Below, piece by piece: positions 54,469 through 63,583 of a DNA stretch of 64,000 nt. The DNA lies in the NCBI GenBank assembly GCA_964565925.1, contig CAZMGV010000001.1:434001-498000 (forward strand), written 5' to 3'. The notes beneath the pieces were generated by a model. That model saw nothing but the letters and a program-made list of their open reading frames with translations. It made no database searches and had not been told where the DNA came from. Numbering within the stretch: the first letter of the stretch is position 1; each line of letters starts with the position of its first letter. The DNA comes from CAZMGV01 sp964565925. Its GTDB lineage: Bacteria > JAGRBM01 > JAHCIT01. The position numbers were made by a program, and so were the translations under genes.

Positions 54469-55636
54469 GGTTACCCCGTCAAGCCCGTTTGCCCAAGGCT
54501 ACCACGTAGGTTCGTGGCGGCAACCCGTCCTCGCCCTGTTCGTGCTGATTTCACTCTCGTTCGGCGCCGCCTGCGTGCCGAAGACGCAGCTTCAGCCGGC
54601 ACTCGCCGATCCTGACGCTCTGGTCGCCGACGGCCGCCTCTACGACGCCATCGTTCTGCTTCAGAACCATCCGGAGCTCCAGGATTCCGCCGCCAAGACT
54701 CAGAAGATCGAAGGCATGCTGTCCCGCGAAGTGAAAACCCGCGTCGCGACCGCCGACGGGCTCGCCCAGAAGGGCCGCCTGGCCGAAGCGATCCGGCTCT
54801 ACCGCGAAGCGATGAAGTTCGACCCGCGCCGCCAGGATCTCGTGGAACCCGTCTCCAAGCTGAACGCCGAGCTCGATTCCCGCCGGACCAACCTCTTCTC
54901 GGTCCTCAACACCCAGATGGCGGCCAAAAGCTACCCCGACTCGCACACGACGCTCCTCAAGCTCGAACGGCTCGACCCCTTCAGCGACGACATCGGCAAC
55001 AAGCTGAACGACGTGGAATCACGGCTGTCCGCGCAATACGCCAAGGATATGGAACAGGGCGTGGACCTGTACAAGAAGCGCGAATATTCAAAGGCGCTCG
55101 CTGTCTTCAACCGCGTGCTGAGCGTGTGGCCCGAGCACCCGCAGGCGATCAACTACCGCGACCGCATCAGGGAACTTTTCGCCGAATCGGCGAAAGTGAA
55201 GCCCTCGAAGGTGGCGAAAGCGGGCTCCGGAAAGACCGCCAAGGGCGGAGCCTCCACCTCGTCATCCGACGAACCGGTGCAGGTTTCCGTCGACCAGATC
55301 GCAACGGTCCGCATGACCGAAGCGGCGATGTTCTTGAACAAGGGCGACCCGGCCAAGGCGCTCGAACGCTATAACAAGGTGCTGGACCTGCAGCCCAACA
55401 ACCCCGAAGCCATCAAGGGCCGCCAGACCGCCATCGCCAAGATCGGCCGCAGCACGGAAGACCTTTTCCGCGAAGGCGTCGGCTTTTACCGCAACGAGCA
55501 GCTCGACAAGGCCATCGACCGCTGGAACCTGGTGCTGCTCATCGATCCGACCCACGACCGCGCCCAGAAATACCTGGAGCGCGCCCAGCGGCTCCTCGAG
55601 AAGTTCAAGGAAGTCACGACACCGGGCGCCGGCTGA
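54449..55636 (+). CDS. TPR-repeat lipoprotein
   Basis: The protein begins with a signal-like segment and a lipobox near residue 42 (SLSFGAAC), so it is probably exported and lipidated. Residues 50-390 are mostly TPR repeats, such as LAEAIRLYREAMKFDPRRQD, YSKALAVFNRVLSVWPEHPQ and AKALERYNKVLDLQPNNPE. An alanine- and serine-rich linker separates two TPR blocks. The start ATG at 54449 overlaps the divergent response regulator start by 20 bases; the signal peptide would be long, so the true start may be a later non-ATG codon. Confidence 0.78.
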   Translation: MRIRFFTVTPSSPFAQGYHVGSWRQPVLALFVLISLSFGAACVPKTQLQPALADPDALVADGRLYDAIVLLQNHPELQDSAAKTQKIEGMLSREVKTRVATADGLAQKGRLAEAIRLYREAMKFDPRRQDLVEPVSKLNAELDSRRTNLFSVLNTQMAAKSYPDSHTTLLKLERLDPFSDDIGNKLNDVESRLSAQYAKDMEQGVDLYKKREYSKALAVFNRVLSVWPEHPQAINYRDRIRELFAESAKVKPSKVAKAGSGKTAKGGASTSSSDEPVQVSVDQIATVRMTEAAMFLNKGDPAKALERYNKVLDLQPNNPEAIKGRQTAIAKIGRSTEDLFREGVGFYRNEQLDKAIDRWNLVLLIDPTHDRAQKYLERAQRLLEKFKEVTTPGAG

Positions 55637-55650
55637 CCGGGAATCCCAAA

Positions 55651-55710
55651 AACCGGGGCCGTTTGGTCCGGCGGCTCCGCTCAGGCTGAGCGGCAGAGGC
55701 AGCCCCGGTT
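55651..55710. terminator. Possible hairpin terminator after the TPR lipoprotein
   Basis: AACCGGGGC (55651-55659) pairs with GCCCCGGTT (55702-55710), enclosing the inner hairpin CCGCTCA-ggc-TGAGCGG. Only a short T-poor tail follows, so it may be a repeat or a weak, Rho-assisted stop. Confidence 0.4.
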
Positions 55711-55846
55711 CCTTTGCAGTCCATCCCCTTCCCCCCGGCCCCTACCCCGTCTACGCTGACGCCCGTGTCAGTATATGTGTCCGCCTGCGGCGGGCGTATG
55801 CGGACCTGCAGCGAATGACTTTCGATTGACCGAGGGGGAATTTTCC

Positions 55847-56818
55847 ATGGCACTGATCGTACCCGAGAGCTACCAGCCTGACGATGACCGGACCCACGAA
55901 CCGGGGCCCGAGTCCAACTACAACGAGTCGATGTATTTCAACTTCTACGACCGCAAGCAGCGGATCGGAGGCTGGTTCCGCCTGGGCAACCGGGTGAACG
56001 AAGGCTACGCGGAGATGACCTGCACGGTGTATCTTCCGAACGGTCACGTCCTGTTCAAGTACGACCGCCCGGCCATCACGACGAACCGCGAATACAACGC
56101 GGGCGGCATGAAGTTCGAAACGCCGGTCCCGTGGAAGCACCAGACGATCACCTATTCCGGCAAGCTCCACCGGCTCCTGAAACCGCTCGACATGGTCGAC
56201 CCGAAGAAGGCCTTGAGCGAATCGGAGCGGATCCCGGTCGAGCTGAAGCTGGATGTGAAGGGGTGGAGCCATATCCACCGCTCCGACCCGGCCGAAACCG
56301 CGGCCAGGAAAATGGATTTCTACAAGGAACATTACGAGCAGCACTGCGCCGTGACGGGCACGATCACGTTCGACGGCAAGACGATCAGCCTCGACGGACT
56401 CGGGCTGCGCGACCACTCGTGGGGTCCCCGCTACTGGCAGGGCCCGCGCTGGTACCGCTGGTACACGATGGACTACGCCCCCGATTTCGGCGGCATGATC
56501 ACCGTGCTCTGCTACCCGGACGGTTCGGTCCGCCGCTACGGCAAGATGTTCAAGGGCGACAAGGAATACACCGTCACGAACTTCACCGAAGAAGAGACCT
56601 GGGACAGAGACGGTCCCGAAAAGATCGTCACCGGATTCCGCCTGAAGGTGGAGAGCACCATGGGCCCCTTCACCGTGGACGGCAAGGTGATGCACATGCT
56701 TCCGCTCCGTAACCGCCGCGAAGGCAAGGTCACCCGGATCACCGAGGGCATGACCGAGTTCCGGATCGGCGATCAGGTGGGCTACGGGCTGGCGGAGTAT
56801 CTGGACCAGATGGCCTGA
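55847..56818 (+). CDS. DUF7064/DUF7065-type (CrtC-like) protein
   Basis: This 323-residue beta-rich protein contains SLDGLGLRDHSWGPRYWQGPRW, the hallmark of a two-barrel fold shared by DUF7064-type and hydroxyneurosporene synthase (CrtC)-like proteins. Related proteins act on lipids or carotenoids. The start is ATG at 55847, after GAGGGGG. It is followed after 18 bases by a sterol-desaturase-family gene, so both may act on the same lipid. Confidence 0.7.
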   Translation: MALIVPESYQPDDDRTHEPGPESNYNESMYFNFYDRKQRIGGWFRLGNRVNEGYAEMTCTVYLPNGHVLFKYDRPAITTNREYNAGGMKFETPVPWKHQTITYSGKLHRLLKPLDMVDPKKALSESERIPVELKLDVKGWSHIHRSDPAETAARKMDFYKEHYEQHCAVTGTITFDGKTISLDGLGLRDHSWGPRYWQGPRWYRWYTMDYAPDFGGMITVLCYPDGSVRRYGKMFKGDKEYTVTNFTEEETWDRDGPEKIVTGFRLKVESTMGPFTVDGKVMHMLPLRNRREGKVTRITEGMTEFRIGDQVGYGLAEYLDQMA

Positions 56819-56836
56819 GACGGTTCATCCTGTGGA

Positions 56837-57622
56837 ATGACCGCCGAAGTCACCGTCCGTCTGGTTTCGTTCCTTGCGATTTTCGCAACGGTCGTCGCCG
56901 CGGAACGGCTCTCCCCCCGTCGCAGTGCGCCGGTGAAGGACCGCTGGTTCACGAACCTGGGACTCACGGCGCTTAACGCGGCGATCCTGCGGGCCCTTCC
57001 TTCGTATACCGCCTACGCGGCGGCGCTCTCGGCGGAAGGCCTGCACGCGGGGCTGTTCCGCTGGCTGGAACTGCCCCCGTCCGTACAAGTGGTTCTATCG
57101 CTCGTCATTCTCGACCTCGCGATCTACTTCCAGCACCGCCTGTTCCACGCCGTGCCTGCGCTCTGGAATCTCCACAAGGTCCACCACGCCGACACGGCCA
57201 TCGACGCGACCACGGGCCTCCGGTTTCACCCGGCGGAAATTATCCTGTCGATGGCGATCAAGGCCGGGATCGTCTGGATCATCGGTGCGTCGCCGATTGC
57301 TGTGGTTATTTTCGAAGTGATCCTGAACGGCTGCTCCGTCTTCAATCACGGTAACTTCCGCTGGCCTGACTGGCTCGAACGGCCGGTCCGCGCCCTGCTC
57401 GTAACGCCGGACATGCACCGGATCCACCATTCAAAGGATCATCTGGAGATGAACTCCAATTTCGGGTTTTCCGTCCCGTGGTGGGACCGGCTGTGTGGCA
57501 CCTACCGGAAAGAGCCAGGAAACGGTCAGATCGGCATGGAAATCGGCCTTTCCGGCTACCCCGCCCCGCTCTCGCTCCTGCAGGCGATCGAACTCCCCTT
57601 CCGGGCCGGATACCGCCGCTAA
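56837..57622 (+). CDS. Sterol desaturase / fatty acid hydroxylase family protein
   Basis: The 261-residue membrane protein has several hydrophobic helices and the histidine clusters FQHRLFHAVPALWNLHKVHHADTA, FNHGNFRWPDW and TPDMHRIHHSK. It is the second member of this family here and shorter than the one at 5651. It would hydroxylate or desaturate a lipid. The start is ATG at 56837, 18 bases after the DUF7064 gene. Confidence 0.87.
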   Translation: MTAEVTVRLVSFLAIFATVVAAERLSPRRSAPVKDRWFTNLGLTALNAAILRALPSYTAYAAALSAEGLHAGLFRWLELPPSVQVVLSLVILDLAIYFQHRLFHAVPALWNLHKVHHADTAIDATTGLRFHPAEIILSMAIKAGIVWIIGASPIAVVIFEVILNGCSVFNHGNFRWPDWLERPVRALLVTPDMHRIHHSKDHLEMNSNFGFSVPWWDRLCGTYRKEPGNGQIGMEIGLSGYPAPLSLLQAIELPFRAGYRR

Positions 57623-57688
57623 TACCTTCGTCGCCGATACATTTGCCGGCGCCCTTGCCCGCCGCCGGATCGTCACCATTTTAAAGGC

Positions 57689-58303
57689 ATGATCGAGGAA
57701 CAGATCATATCCCGCGGCGTGAAAGACCCCCGCGTGCTGGCGGCACTCGAAAAGGTGCCCCGCCATGAATTTGTGCCCGAGAAGCACCGCTCGGCCGCCT
57801 ACTCGGACCATCCGCTCCCGATCGGCATGGACCAGACCATCAGCCAGCCCTATATCGTCGCGCTCATGTCGGAACTGGCGGAGGCGGCGCCGGGCCGGAA
57901 GATTCTCGAGATCGGCACCGGCTCCGGATACCAGACCGCCGTGCTGGCCGAGATGGGTGCCGAGGTATATTCGATCGAGATCATCCCGGAACTCGCCCAG
58001 CGGGCCAGAATCATCCTCGACCGCATGGGCTATACAGCCGTTCACTCCCGGCAGGGCGACGGCTACGCGGGCTGGCCCGAGGCCGCTCCGTTCGATGCAA
58101 TCATCATTACGGCCGCACCGCCGAAGATCCCCGTGCCGCTCCTCGGACAGCTCAAGACCGGCGGCAAGCTGGTCACTCCCGAAGGGGACGAATGGCAGGA
58201 ACTGGTGGTGGTCACCCGTACGGGTGAAACCAGTTACGAGCGCAGGCCGGTCATCCCGGTCCGGTTTGTGCCCATGACGGGCGAGGCTCAGCGGGCGCGG
58301 TAG
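57689..58303 (+). CDS. pcm: Protein-L-isoaspartate O-methyltransferase
   Basis: The 204-residue enzyme repairs isoaspartyl residues in damaged proteins with SAM. Its features are MIEEQIISRGVKDPRVLAAL, RHEFVPEKHRSAAYSDHPLPIGMDQTISQPYIVALM, motif I EIGTGSGYQTAVLAEMG, and AIIITAAPPKIPVPLLGQL. It overlaps the convergent amidotransferase gene by 16 bases. Confidence 0.95.
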   Translation: MIEEQIISRGVKDPRVLAALEKVPRHEFVPEKHRSAAYSDHPLPIGMDQTISQPYIVALMSELAEAAPGRKILEIGTGSGYQTAVLAEMGAEVYSIEIIPELAQRARIILDRMGYTAVHSRQGDGYAGWPEAAPFDAIIITAAPPKIPVPLLGQLKTGGKLVTPEGDEWQELVVVTRTGETSYERRPVIPVRFVPMTGEAQRAR

Positions 58304-59070
58304 CGGTCCTTCACCAGCGCCGCCCAGTCGTCAAAAACGGTCCGGCCGACCTTCTCCATCTCAGGCAGATATTTCCCGGCGATCCCTGAAATCGAGTCGG
58401 CGCCAATTTTCTCCGCTTTCAGCTCGCTGGCGAACACCTCCGCCATCATGCCGACCTGCTTGCGGTTCACTTCCAGATGGAACTGGAGCGCATAGGCGCT
58501 TTTGCCGTAACGGAACGCCTGGTTCGGAGTCAGCGCCGAATGGGCCAGCCTCACGGCGCCCTTGGGCAGCTCGAACCGGTCGCCGTGCCAGTGAAAGGCC
58601 ATGAACTTTTTGGGGACCTTGCTGAAAATCGGATCGGCCGTTCCGCCGGCATCGAGCTGTACCGGGTACCAGCCGATCTCCTTCTTCGGTCCGGGTTTCA
58701 CGTCGCCTGCAAGCGCCCCCGCCATGAGCTGCGCCCCCAGGCACACGCCCAGCACCGGAATGTCCTGCGCCACGGCCGACTCGATCAGCTTCATCTCGTC
58801 TTTCAGATATTTGAACTTGTCCGATTCATAGACACCCATCGGCCCGCCCATGATCACGACACCGGCAATGCCGTCCGGCGGCGACTGCGGAACGGCGTCC
58901 TTCCAGGTCGCTACAAGTTTCGCCCCGATCCGGGCGCGCGAAAGCGCATCGCTGATCGTGCCTGGGTTTTCGCAGGAGATGTGCTGCAGGACGAGCACTT
59001 CGGGCTTGGGCTGCGCCGGCGCCTTCGCTGTCTTTGCGGGCCTGGCGGGCGGTTTTTGCTTCGAGGGCAT
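58288..59070 (-). CDS. Class I glutamine amidotransferase-like protein
   Basis: The protein of about 260 residues has a basic, proline-rich leader and the triad of class I amidotransferases: C110 in GVCLGAQ, and H198 with E200 in ALQFHLEVN. It resembles GMP-synthase-like stand-alone amidotransferases. The ATG at 59070 (MPSKQK) is favoured; an earlier ATG at 59130 adds a leader with no support. It overlaps pcm by 16 bases at its end. Confidence 0.85.
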   Translation of the reverse strand: MPSKQKPPARPAKTAKAPAQPKPEVLVLQHISCENPGTISDALSRARIGAKLVATWKDAVPQSPPDGIAGVVIMGGPMGVYESDKFKYLKDEMKLIESAVAQDIPVLGVCLGAQLMAGALAGDVKPGPKKEIGWYPVQLDAGGTADPIFSKVPKKFMAFHWHGDRFELPKGAVRLAHSALTPNQAFRYGKSAYALQFHLEVNRKQVGMMAEVFASELKAEKIGADSISGIAGKYLPEMEKVGRTVFDDWAALVKDRYRAR

Positions 59071-59160
59071 CGGGCGGACCTCCGGAGCCGTGACTATAGC
59101 CGGTCCTGACCGGGTCTTCAGCGGACACAAACCGGGGAAATTCCAGGGTTGACTCGACCG

Positions 59161-59250
59161 TCAGAATTCATCTTATTCCATAATAATATCAGCATCTTAT
59201 AAATTGATCATTGACTTATATTACTTTGTAATACAAATTAATACCCATCG
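59161..59250 (+). promoter_or_regulatory. AT-rich promoter block of the second desaturase gene
   Basis: About 90 bases are strikingly AT-rich compared with the surrounding sequence. They contain TTGATC (59204-59209), TTGACT (59211-59216), the palindrome TATTAC-ttt-GTAATA (59219-59233) and TAATAC (59229-59234), with the desaturase start about 85 bases later. Exact -35 and -10 assignment is unclear. The palindrome lies where a regulator could overlap the -10 region. Confidence 0.5.
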
Positions 59251-59318
59251 AGGCGCCGGAGGCCATTCAAGTTACCCCGGCAGCCCAAAATCCAAAGGGA
59301 CCACAGAAGGGAACCCAC

Positions 59319-60572
59319 ATGCAAACCGAAACCATTAACACCCAGATCAAGGACAACCCCGCACCGATTTCAGCCGGCGCGGTGGGCTTGGCCTCAAACC
59401 CCCAGCCGGCCGCTTCCGCTGCCGCCACCAACCCTGCCGATAGCACCACCGCACCGCGCTGGGCCTCTGATGAAGAGCGCCTGCGCAAGTTCGGCGAAGC
59501 CATCGACGCGATCCGCACGAAGATCGAGGCGAAGATCGGCGAAGAGGACGTCCACTACATCAAGCGGGTGGACGCTTTCTCCCGCACGATGGAAGTCGCC
59601 GGGCGGCTGTTGCTCCACTTCAGCTTCGAACCGATCACCTGGAGCATGGGCGTCATCGCCCTGTGGCTGCACAAGCAGCTCCAGGCAACCGAGGTCGGCC
59701 ACACGGCGCTTCACGGCGCCTTCGACGGACTGCCCAATGCAGAACGCTACCAGTCGGCGACCTTCAAATGGGATGTACCGATCGACGAAGAGGCCTGGCG
59801 CTACGGGCACAACATCCGCCACCACCAGTTCACCAACATCACCGGCAAGGACCCGGACATCCATTTCGGTCCGATCCGCCTGAACGACCAGACGCCGCAC
59901 AGCGCAGTCAACTACTTCCAGATCCCGATCATGGCGGTCGTGGCGACCAACTTCGGCTTCGGAATGAACATGCACTTCACCGGCATGACGGACTACTGGG
60001 GCGGCACAGGCCGCGAAGGAAAGTTCGACTTCATCAAGGACCGCTCGTGGGAGACCGCCAAGGACGTCCACAAGAAGGCGTTCCGCAAGTGGATCCCCTA
60101 CTACGCCAAGAACTACGTCCTGTTCCCGCTGCTCGCGGGGCCGGGATTCCTGAAAGTGCTGGCCGGGAACGCGCTGGCCGAAGTGATGCGGGACCTCTAC
60201 TCCGCCGCGACGATCTACTGCGGGCACATCGGCGAAGACGTGAAGGACTACCCGGAGGGCACCAAGGCCCGCAACCGCGGCGAGTGGTACGCCATGCAGG
60301 TGGACTCGGCCAACAACTTCGACGTGCCGCTTCCGGTCTCCATGCTCTGCGGGGCGCTGGACCTGCAGGTGGAACACCACATGTTCCCCAAGTTCCCCAC
60401 CAACCGGCTGCGCGAAGCCGCGCCGCAGGTAAAAAAAGTCTGCGAGGAATACGGCGTGAACTACAAGACCGACACCTGGCCCGGCACGCTCAAGAAGGTC
60501 ATGAGCCGGCTCTGGCAGCTCAGCTTCCCGGACAAGAAGTCCGCCGAAGCGGAGCAGCGCCTCGCCGCCTGA
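59319..60572 (+). CDS. Fatty acid desaturase (QxxHH type)
   Basis: This 417-residue membrane desaturase has the histidine boxes GHTALHG (H128 and H132), HNIRHH (164-169) and QVEHH (350-354). The first 55 residues are soluble and low in complexity. It resembles the desaturase at 10389 in its third box (glutamine type) but is not closely similar overall. It should act on fatty acyl chains in the membrane. An AT-rich promoter precedes it and a strong terminator follows it. Confidence 0.9.
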   Translation: MQTETINTQIKDNPAPISAGAVGLASNPQPAASAAATNPADSTTAPRWASDEERLRKFGEAIDAIRTKIEAKIGEEDVHYIKRVDAFSRTMEVAGRLLLHFSFEPITWSMGVIALWLHKQLQATEVGHTALHGAFDGLPNAERYQSATFKWDVPIDEEAWRYGHNIRHHQFTNITGKDPDIHFGPIRLNDQTPHSAVNYFQIPIMAVVATNFGFGMNMHFTGMTDYWGGTGREGKFDFIKDRSWETAKDVHKKAFRKWIPYYAKNYVLFPLLAGPGFLKVLAGNALAEVMRDLYSAATIYCGHIGEDVKDYPEGTKARNRGEWYAMQVDSANNFDVPLPVSMLCGALDLQVEHHMFPKFPTNRLREAAPQVKKVCEEYGVNYKTDTWPGTLKKVMSRLWQLSFPDKKSAEAEQRLAA

Positions 60573-60614
60573 ATCCCGTTTGACGCTCGCCTGGATCAAG
60601 TAACCAGCAGGCAA

Positions 60615-60646
60615 AAAAAATCCCCCGGGCGACCGGGGGATTTTTT
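60615..60646. terminator. Strong bidirectional intrinsic terminator
   Basis: AAAAAATCCCCCGG (60615-60628) pairs with CCGGGGGATTTTTT (60633-60646) around the 4-base loop GCGA, giving a 14-base perfect stem with A- and T-runs on either side. It separates the converging desaturase and ribbon-helix-helix genes and can stop both. Confidence 0.93.
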
Positions 60647-60668
60647 ATGCGTCCGTCTTCCGGAACGC

Positions 60669-61220
60669 TCAGATTTTATCGAGACACTCGATGTGGAGCC
60701 AGGTTCTGGGCGCGCCCGGCTCGTCGGACTGGCCACGCAGCCCTTCCGTTCCCTTGCCGATCCCCTTGCCGCAGTGAGCGCACGGGAACTCCTGCGCCAT
60801 GATCAGTTTCTGCCAGCCGTAGATGTGGCCGAACGGGTTGCCGGCCACCTGCGCCGGGGCGGCCGGGGCCTGTGGCAGCGGCGCAGACGGGGCCGAGGGA
60901 ATCTGGGGCGGCTTCGGCAGGTTCGGGCTCGGAAGTCCGGAAGCGGCCGCCGCCACGCGCTGGGCGTCGCTTGAGACCGTCCGTGCGAGTTGCACCGACT
61001 GGTTCACGATGCCGTCCACGTTGGCGACGACGTTGTCCACGAGCTCGAACGAATCGTGCAGGACGTTGCGGATGAGCTGCGACACGGTCACCCGGCGCTT
61101 GCGCGCCTCGTCCTTCAGAACGTTATCCAGCCCCTCGGGCACGCGGGTCTGGATCAGATAATCCTTGCGGTCGGTGGTGGGCAGTCTGCCCCGGCGGCGG
61201 TGCGGTTTTCTGGGTTTCAC
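60669..61220 (-). CDS. Ribbon-helix-helix-like protein with C-terminal zinc-binding motif
   Basis: The 183-residue protein has a basic leader, then YLIQTRVPEGLDNVLKDEARKRRVTVSQLIRNVL (about 21-55), a ribbon-helix-helix-like DNA-binding fold, a helical part, a long proline- and alanine-rich linker (about 95-126) and a compact C-terminus with C147-x2-C150 and H176-x2-C179, a likely zinc site. The combination is unusual. It probably regulates transcription and senses metal or a partner, but the target is unknown. It converges with the desaturase gene. Confidence 0.65.
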   Translation of the reverse strand: MKPRKPHRRRGRLPTTDRKDYLIQTRVPEGLDNVLKDEARKRRVTVSQLIRNVLHDSFELVDNVVANVDGIVNQSVQLARTVSSDAQRVAAAASGLPSPNLPKPPQIPSAPSAPLPQAPAAPAQVAGNPFGHIYGWQKLIMAQEFPCAHCGKGIGKGTEGLRGQSDEPGAPRTWLHIECLDKI

Positions 61221-61357
61221 GGCGGGAACTCCGTATTTCTGAAGTCATGACAGCAAGATCACTGTCCGTGTTAAGTGTATGACATACGATGACATAAAAC
61301 ACGGCGCAAGGCGTCATACTGGTTTCCCGGACCGGTTCAGGCGATGATAAGCGGTCG

Positions 61358-63580
61358 ATGGACCGGACCGTCACCATACGCCGCCGCTCGTTGCTGATGC
61401 CGCCGATAGCGGCGCTGATCCTCGTCGTGGCGCTCACCGGCTGCAACCGGACCGAGATATCGGCCTGGGTGGCCGAGGTTTCCGCCAGGTTCCGGGCCAT
61501 GCTGCCGTGGACCGAGCCGGACATTACCGGCGAGTGGTCCGGCTTTGTGCGCCTGACCGGCTCTGCACGGAACGCAACCGTGCTCATCCGGCAGACCGGG
61601 ACCGGTATCCGGGGTGAAATCCGGCCCCAGGAAACTGTTCAAGCGGAAGTTACCGGCGGGACCGGACAAGAGCCCGGCCAGAAAACCGGCGACCGCTATC
61701 CGTTCACCGGTTCATTCACGAACCGCTCCATTGTCGCCACCATCCGGATCGCGAACGACGTCTGCACCGGCACGTTCCAGATCCAGGGGGTGCTCGAACG
61801 GGACTATCTCCGCATGACCGGCAGCGGCGACCTGTGCGGCGAGAAAGCGCTGCCGCTCAAAAGCGACCTCAAGCGGATCAGGTTTACCCTGCCTCCTGAT
61901 GCGCCCGGCGAAGAACCTCCGCAGCCGGACAAGCCTCCCGAGGCGCCGCTCTGGGTGGGTGACACCGTGCCGGAGTTTCCGGTGGCGTGGGACGCACGGC
62001 CCTATATTTCGGAGCTCACCGATCCGGCGACCGGACAGGTCGCCGGGTTTTCCTTCGAGATCCCCGCAACCCAGAAGTTCCCGACGCCGACCCAGTGCGA
62101 ACGGCTGGGCGAGCCCGAAAACGTCTGCCAGATCGAGGGCGGGATGGTCCCGGATGAACGGGATCCGTGGCCGCTCGGATCGCCGTCATATCTCGATTGG
62201 GCCGTGCTGGATCTGGACGAGATCGCCGCCGGCGGGCACAACACGGAGCGGATCGTCTTTCCGTCGGACGGTATCTCCTCCGACGACCGGGGATTCGCCC
62301 TCCACCAGCTGATCACCCATCCGGGGACCAATGCGCTCGAAATACCCGCCGTCACGGCCCTGGACGGCTCGACGGCCGTTCCGCCGGTGCTGGCCGGTGC
62401 GGCCCTGAAGGGACGTTACCTGCGGGAGATCATGGGCGGGGACTTCCGGCCCCGGCTTTTTGCCCGGTCCGTCGCGTTCGACAGACCTGTTGTGCTCGCG
62501 TCCGGGAGCGAACCGCTGACCAACTGCGACTTCACCCGCCGGTGCCGGGGCGAGGTGTCCCTGCGCAAGACGATCCAGAAACTGGACCTTTCCAACTATC
62601 CGAATCTGGTCCTCTCGGCCCATATCCGCACTTCCACCGACAAGGCCTGGTTCCGCCGTCCGTATCTGGCGAAGACCGGCGGCATGTCCTACGAACTGAA
62701 AACCTCGTTCAACCCGCCTGGCCTGGCGGGCAAACCCTATGATGTCTATTCGAATGTCTCCTCGACGCCGCTCACGCGCGGCGAGCTCCGCGTGGACTAC
62801 CCGCTGGTGACACTGCAGCGCAGCGACGAAAACAAGACCGCGCGCGTAGGGGTCCGGATCAGCGTCGCCCAGATCGTGAACGGCATGTTTGTCGCGGCGC
62901 CCCGCTATCCCTCGGTGGCGGAGGCAAGCCTCCAGATGCTCTCCGGTAAATGCGTGGAGACCCGCAAGCCGTCCGCCGAGCAGGCGCGGGAACAGTGCCC
63001 GGGCCTTCTGCAAAAACCCGTCCGGTTTCCGCTGCGCGTTCCGGAACGCCCCGACGTCCCGAGCAACCCGTCCCGCGACGGAGCGATCGGCCTGTCTTCG
63101 GAGACCTGGACGGCCGACGGAAAGGTCACCTGGTCCGATACGGACTGGCTGAGTCTCGACCTGCAGGTGGACGGGGCGCCGGGCTTCACGGCGACCGAAC
63201 ACCTGCTGATGCGGGCGAAAGAGGCCTATCCGGACGCCGGGAAAGTGCTCCGTCTGGTCGCGACACCGCGGCTGATCGACTTCTTTTCCGTGAAGCCCGA
63301 ATCGTTCACCTACCGGCTGGAGGCGGTCCTCGTCTCGGGCGACCGCATGGACCTGACCCTCGATCCGGCCTCGCAGGTGAAAATCTCCCACGTCTCGATC
63401 CCGGCGGCCGATCTCGGCGTGAAGGACGGTTTCATCACGGTGTCGACGCCGGGGATGGCGATACTCCGGTTCTCGCACCCGAAGTTCCCCGCCATACCGG
63501 CGGAGATCGCCGTGTGGGCCCGTGAAAAAGGAAACGGCGGCTCCGCTACCGCGAGCGGAACCGCCGATCCCACGCCCTGA
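61358..63580 (+). CDS. Large lipoprotein of unknown function
   Basis: The 740-residue protein starts with a basic region, a hydrophobic stretch and lipobox ALTGC (C29). The remaining sequence is mostly beta-rich with little hydrophobicity; it includes ITGEWSGFVRLTGS, a DPWPLGSPSYLDWAVLDLDEI segment and a C-terminal strand-rich part (residues 650-740, GDRMDLTLDPASQV, SIPAADLGVKDGFITVSTPG) that looks like a bacterial immunoglobulin-like domain. It carries few cysteines. It is likely on the outer membrane or cell surface. No family could be named. Confidence 0.6.
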   Translation: MDRTVTIRRRSLLMPPIAALILVVALTGCNRTEISAWVAEVSARFRAMLPWTEPDITGEWSGFVRLTGSARNATVLIRQTGTGIRGEIRPQETVQAEVTGGTGQEPGQKTGDRYPFTGSFTNRSIVATIRIANDVCTGTFQIQGVLERDYLRMTGSGDLCGEKALPLKSDLKRIRFTLPPDAPGEEPPQPDKPPEAPLWVGDTVPEFPVAWDARPYISELTDPATGQVAGFSFEIPATQKFPTPTQCERLGEPENVCQIEGGMVPDERDPWPLGSPSYLDWAVLDLDEIAAGGHNTERIVFPSDGISSDDRGFALHQLITHPGTNALEIPAVTALDGSTAVPPVLAGAALKGRYLREIMGGDFRPRLFARSVAFDRPVVLASGSEPLTNCDFTRRCRGEVSLRKTIQKLDLSNYPNLVLSAHIRTSTDKAWFRRPYLAKTGGMSYELKTSFNPPGLAGKPYDVYSNVSSTPLTRGELRVDYPLVTLQRSDENKTARVGVRISVAQIVNGMFVAAPRYPSVAEASLQMLSGKCVETRKPSAEQAREQCPGLLQKPVRFPLRVPERPDVPSNPSRDGAIGLSSETWTADGKVTWSDTDWLSLDLQVDGAPGFTATEHLLMRAKEAYPDAGKVLRLVATPRLIDFFSVKPESFTYRLEAVLVSGDRMDLTLDPASQVKISHVSIPAADLGVKDGFITVSTPGMAILRFSHPKFPAIPAEIAVWAREKGNGGSATASGTADPTP

Positions 63581-63583
63581 AAA

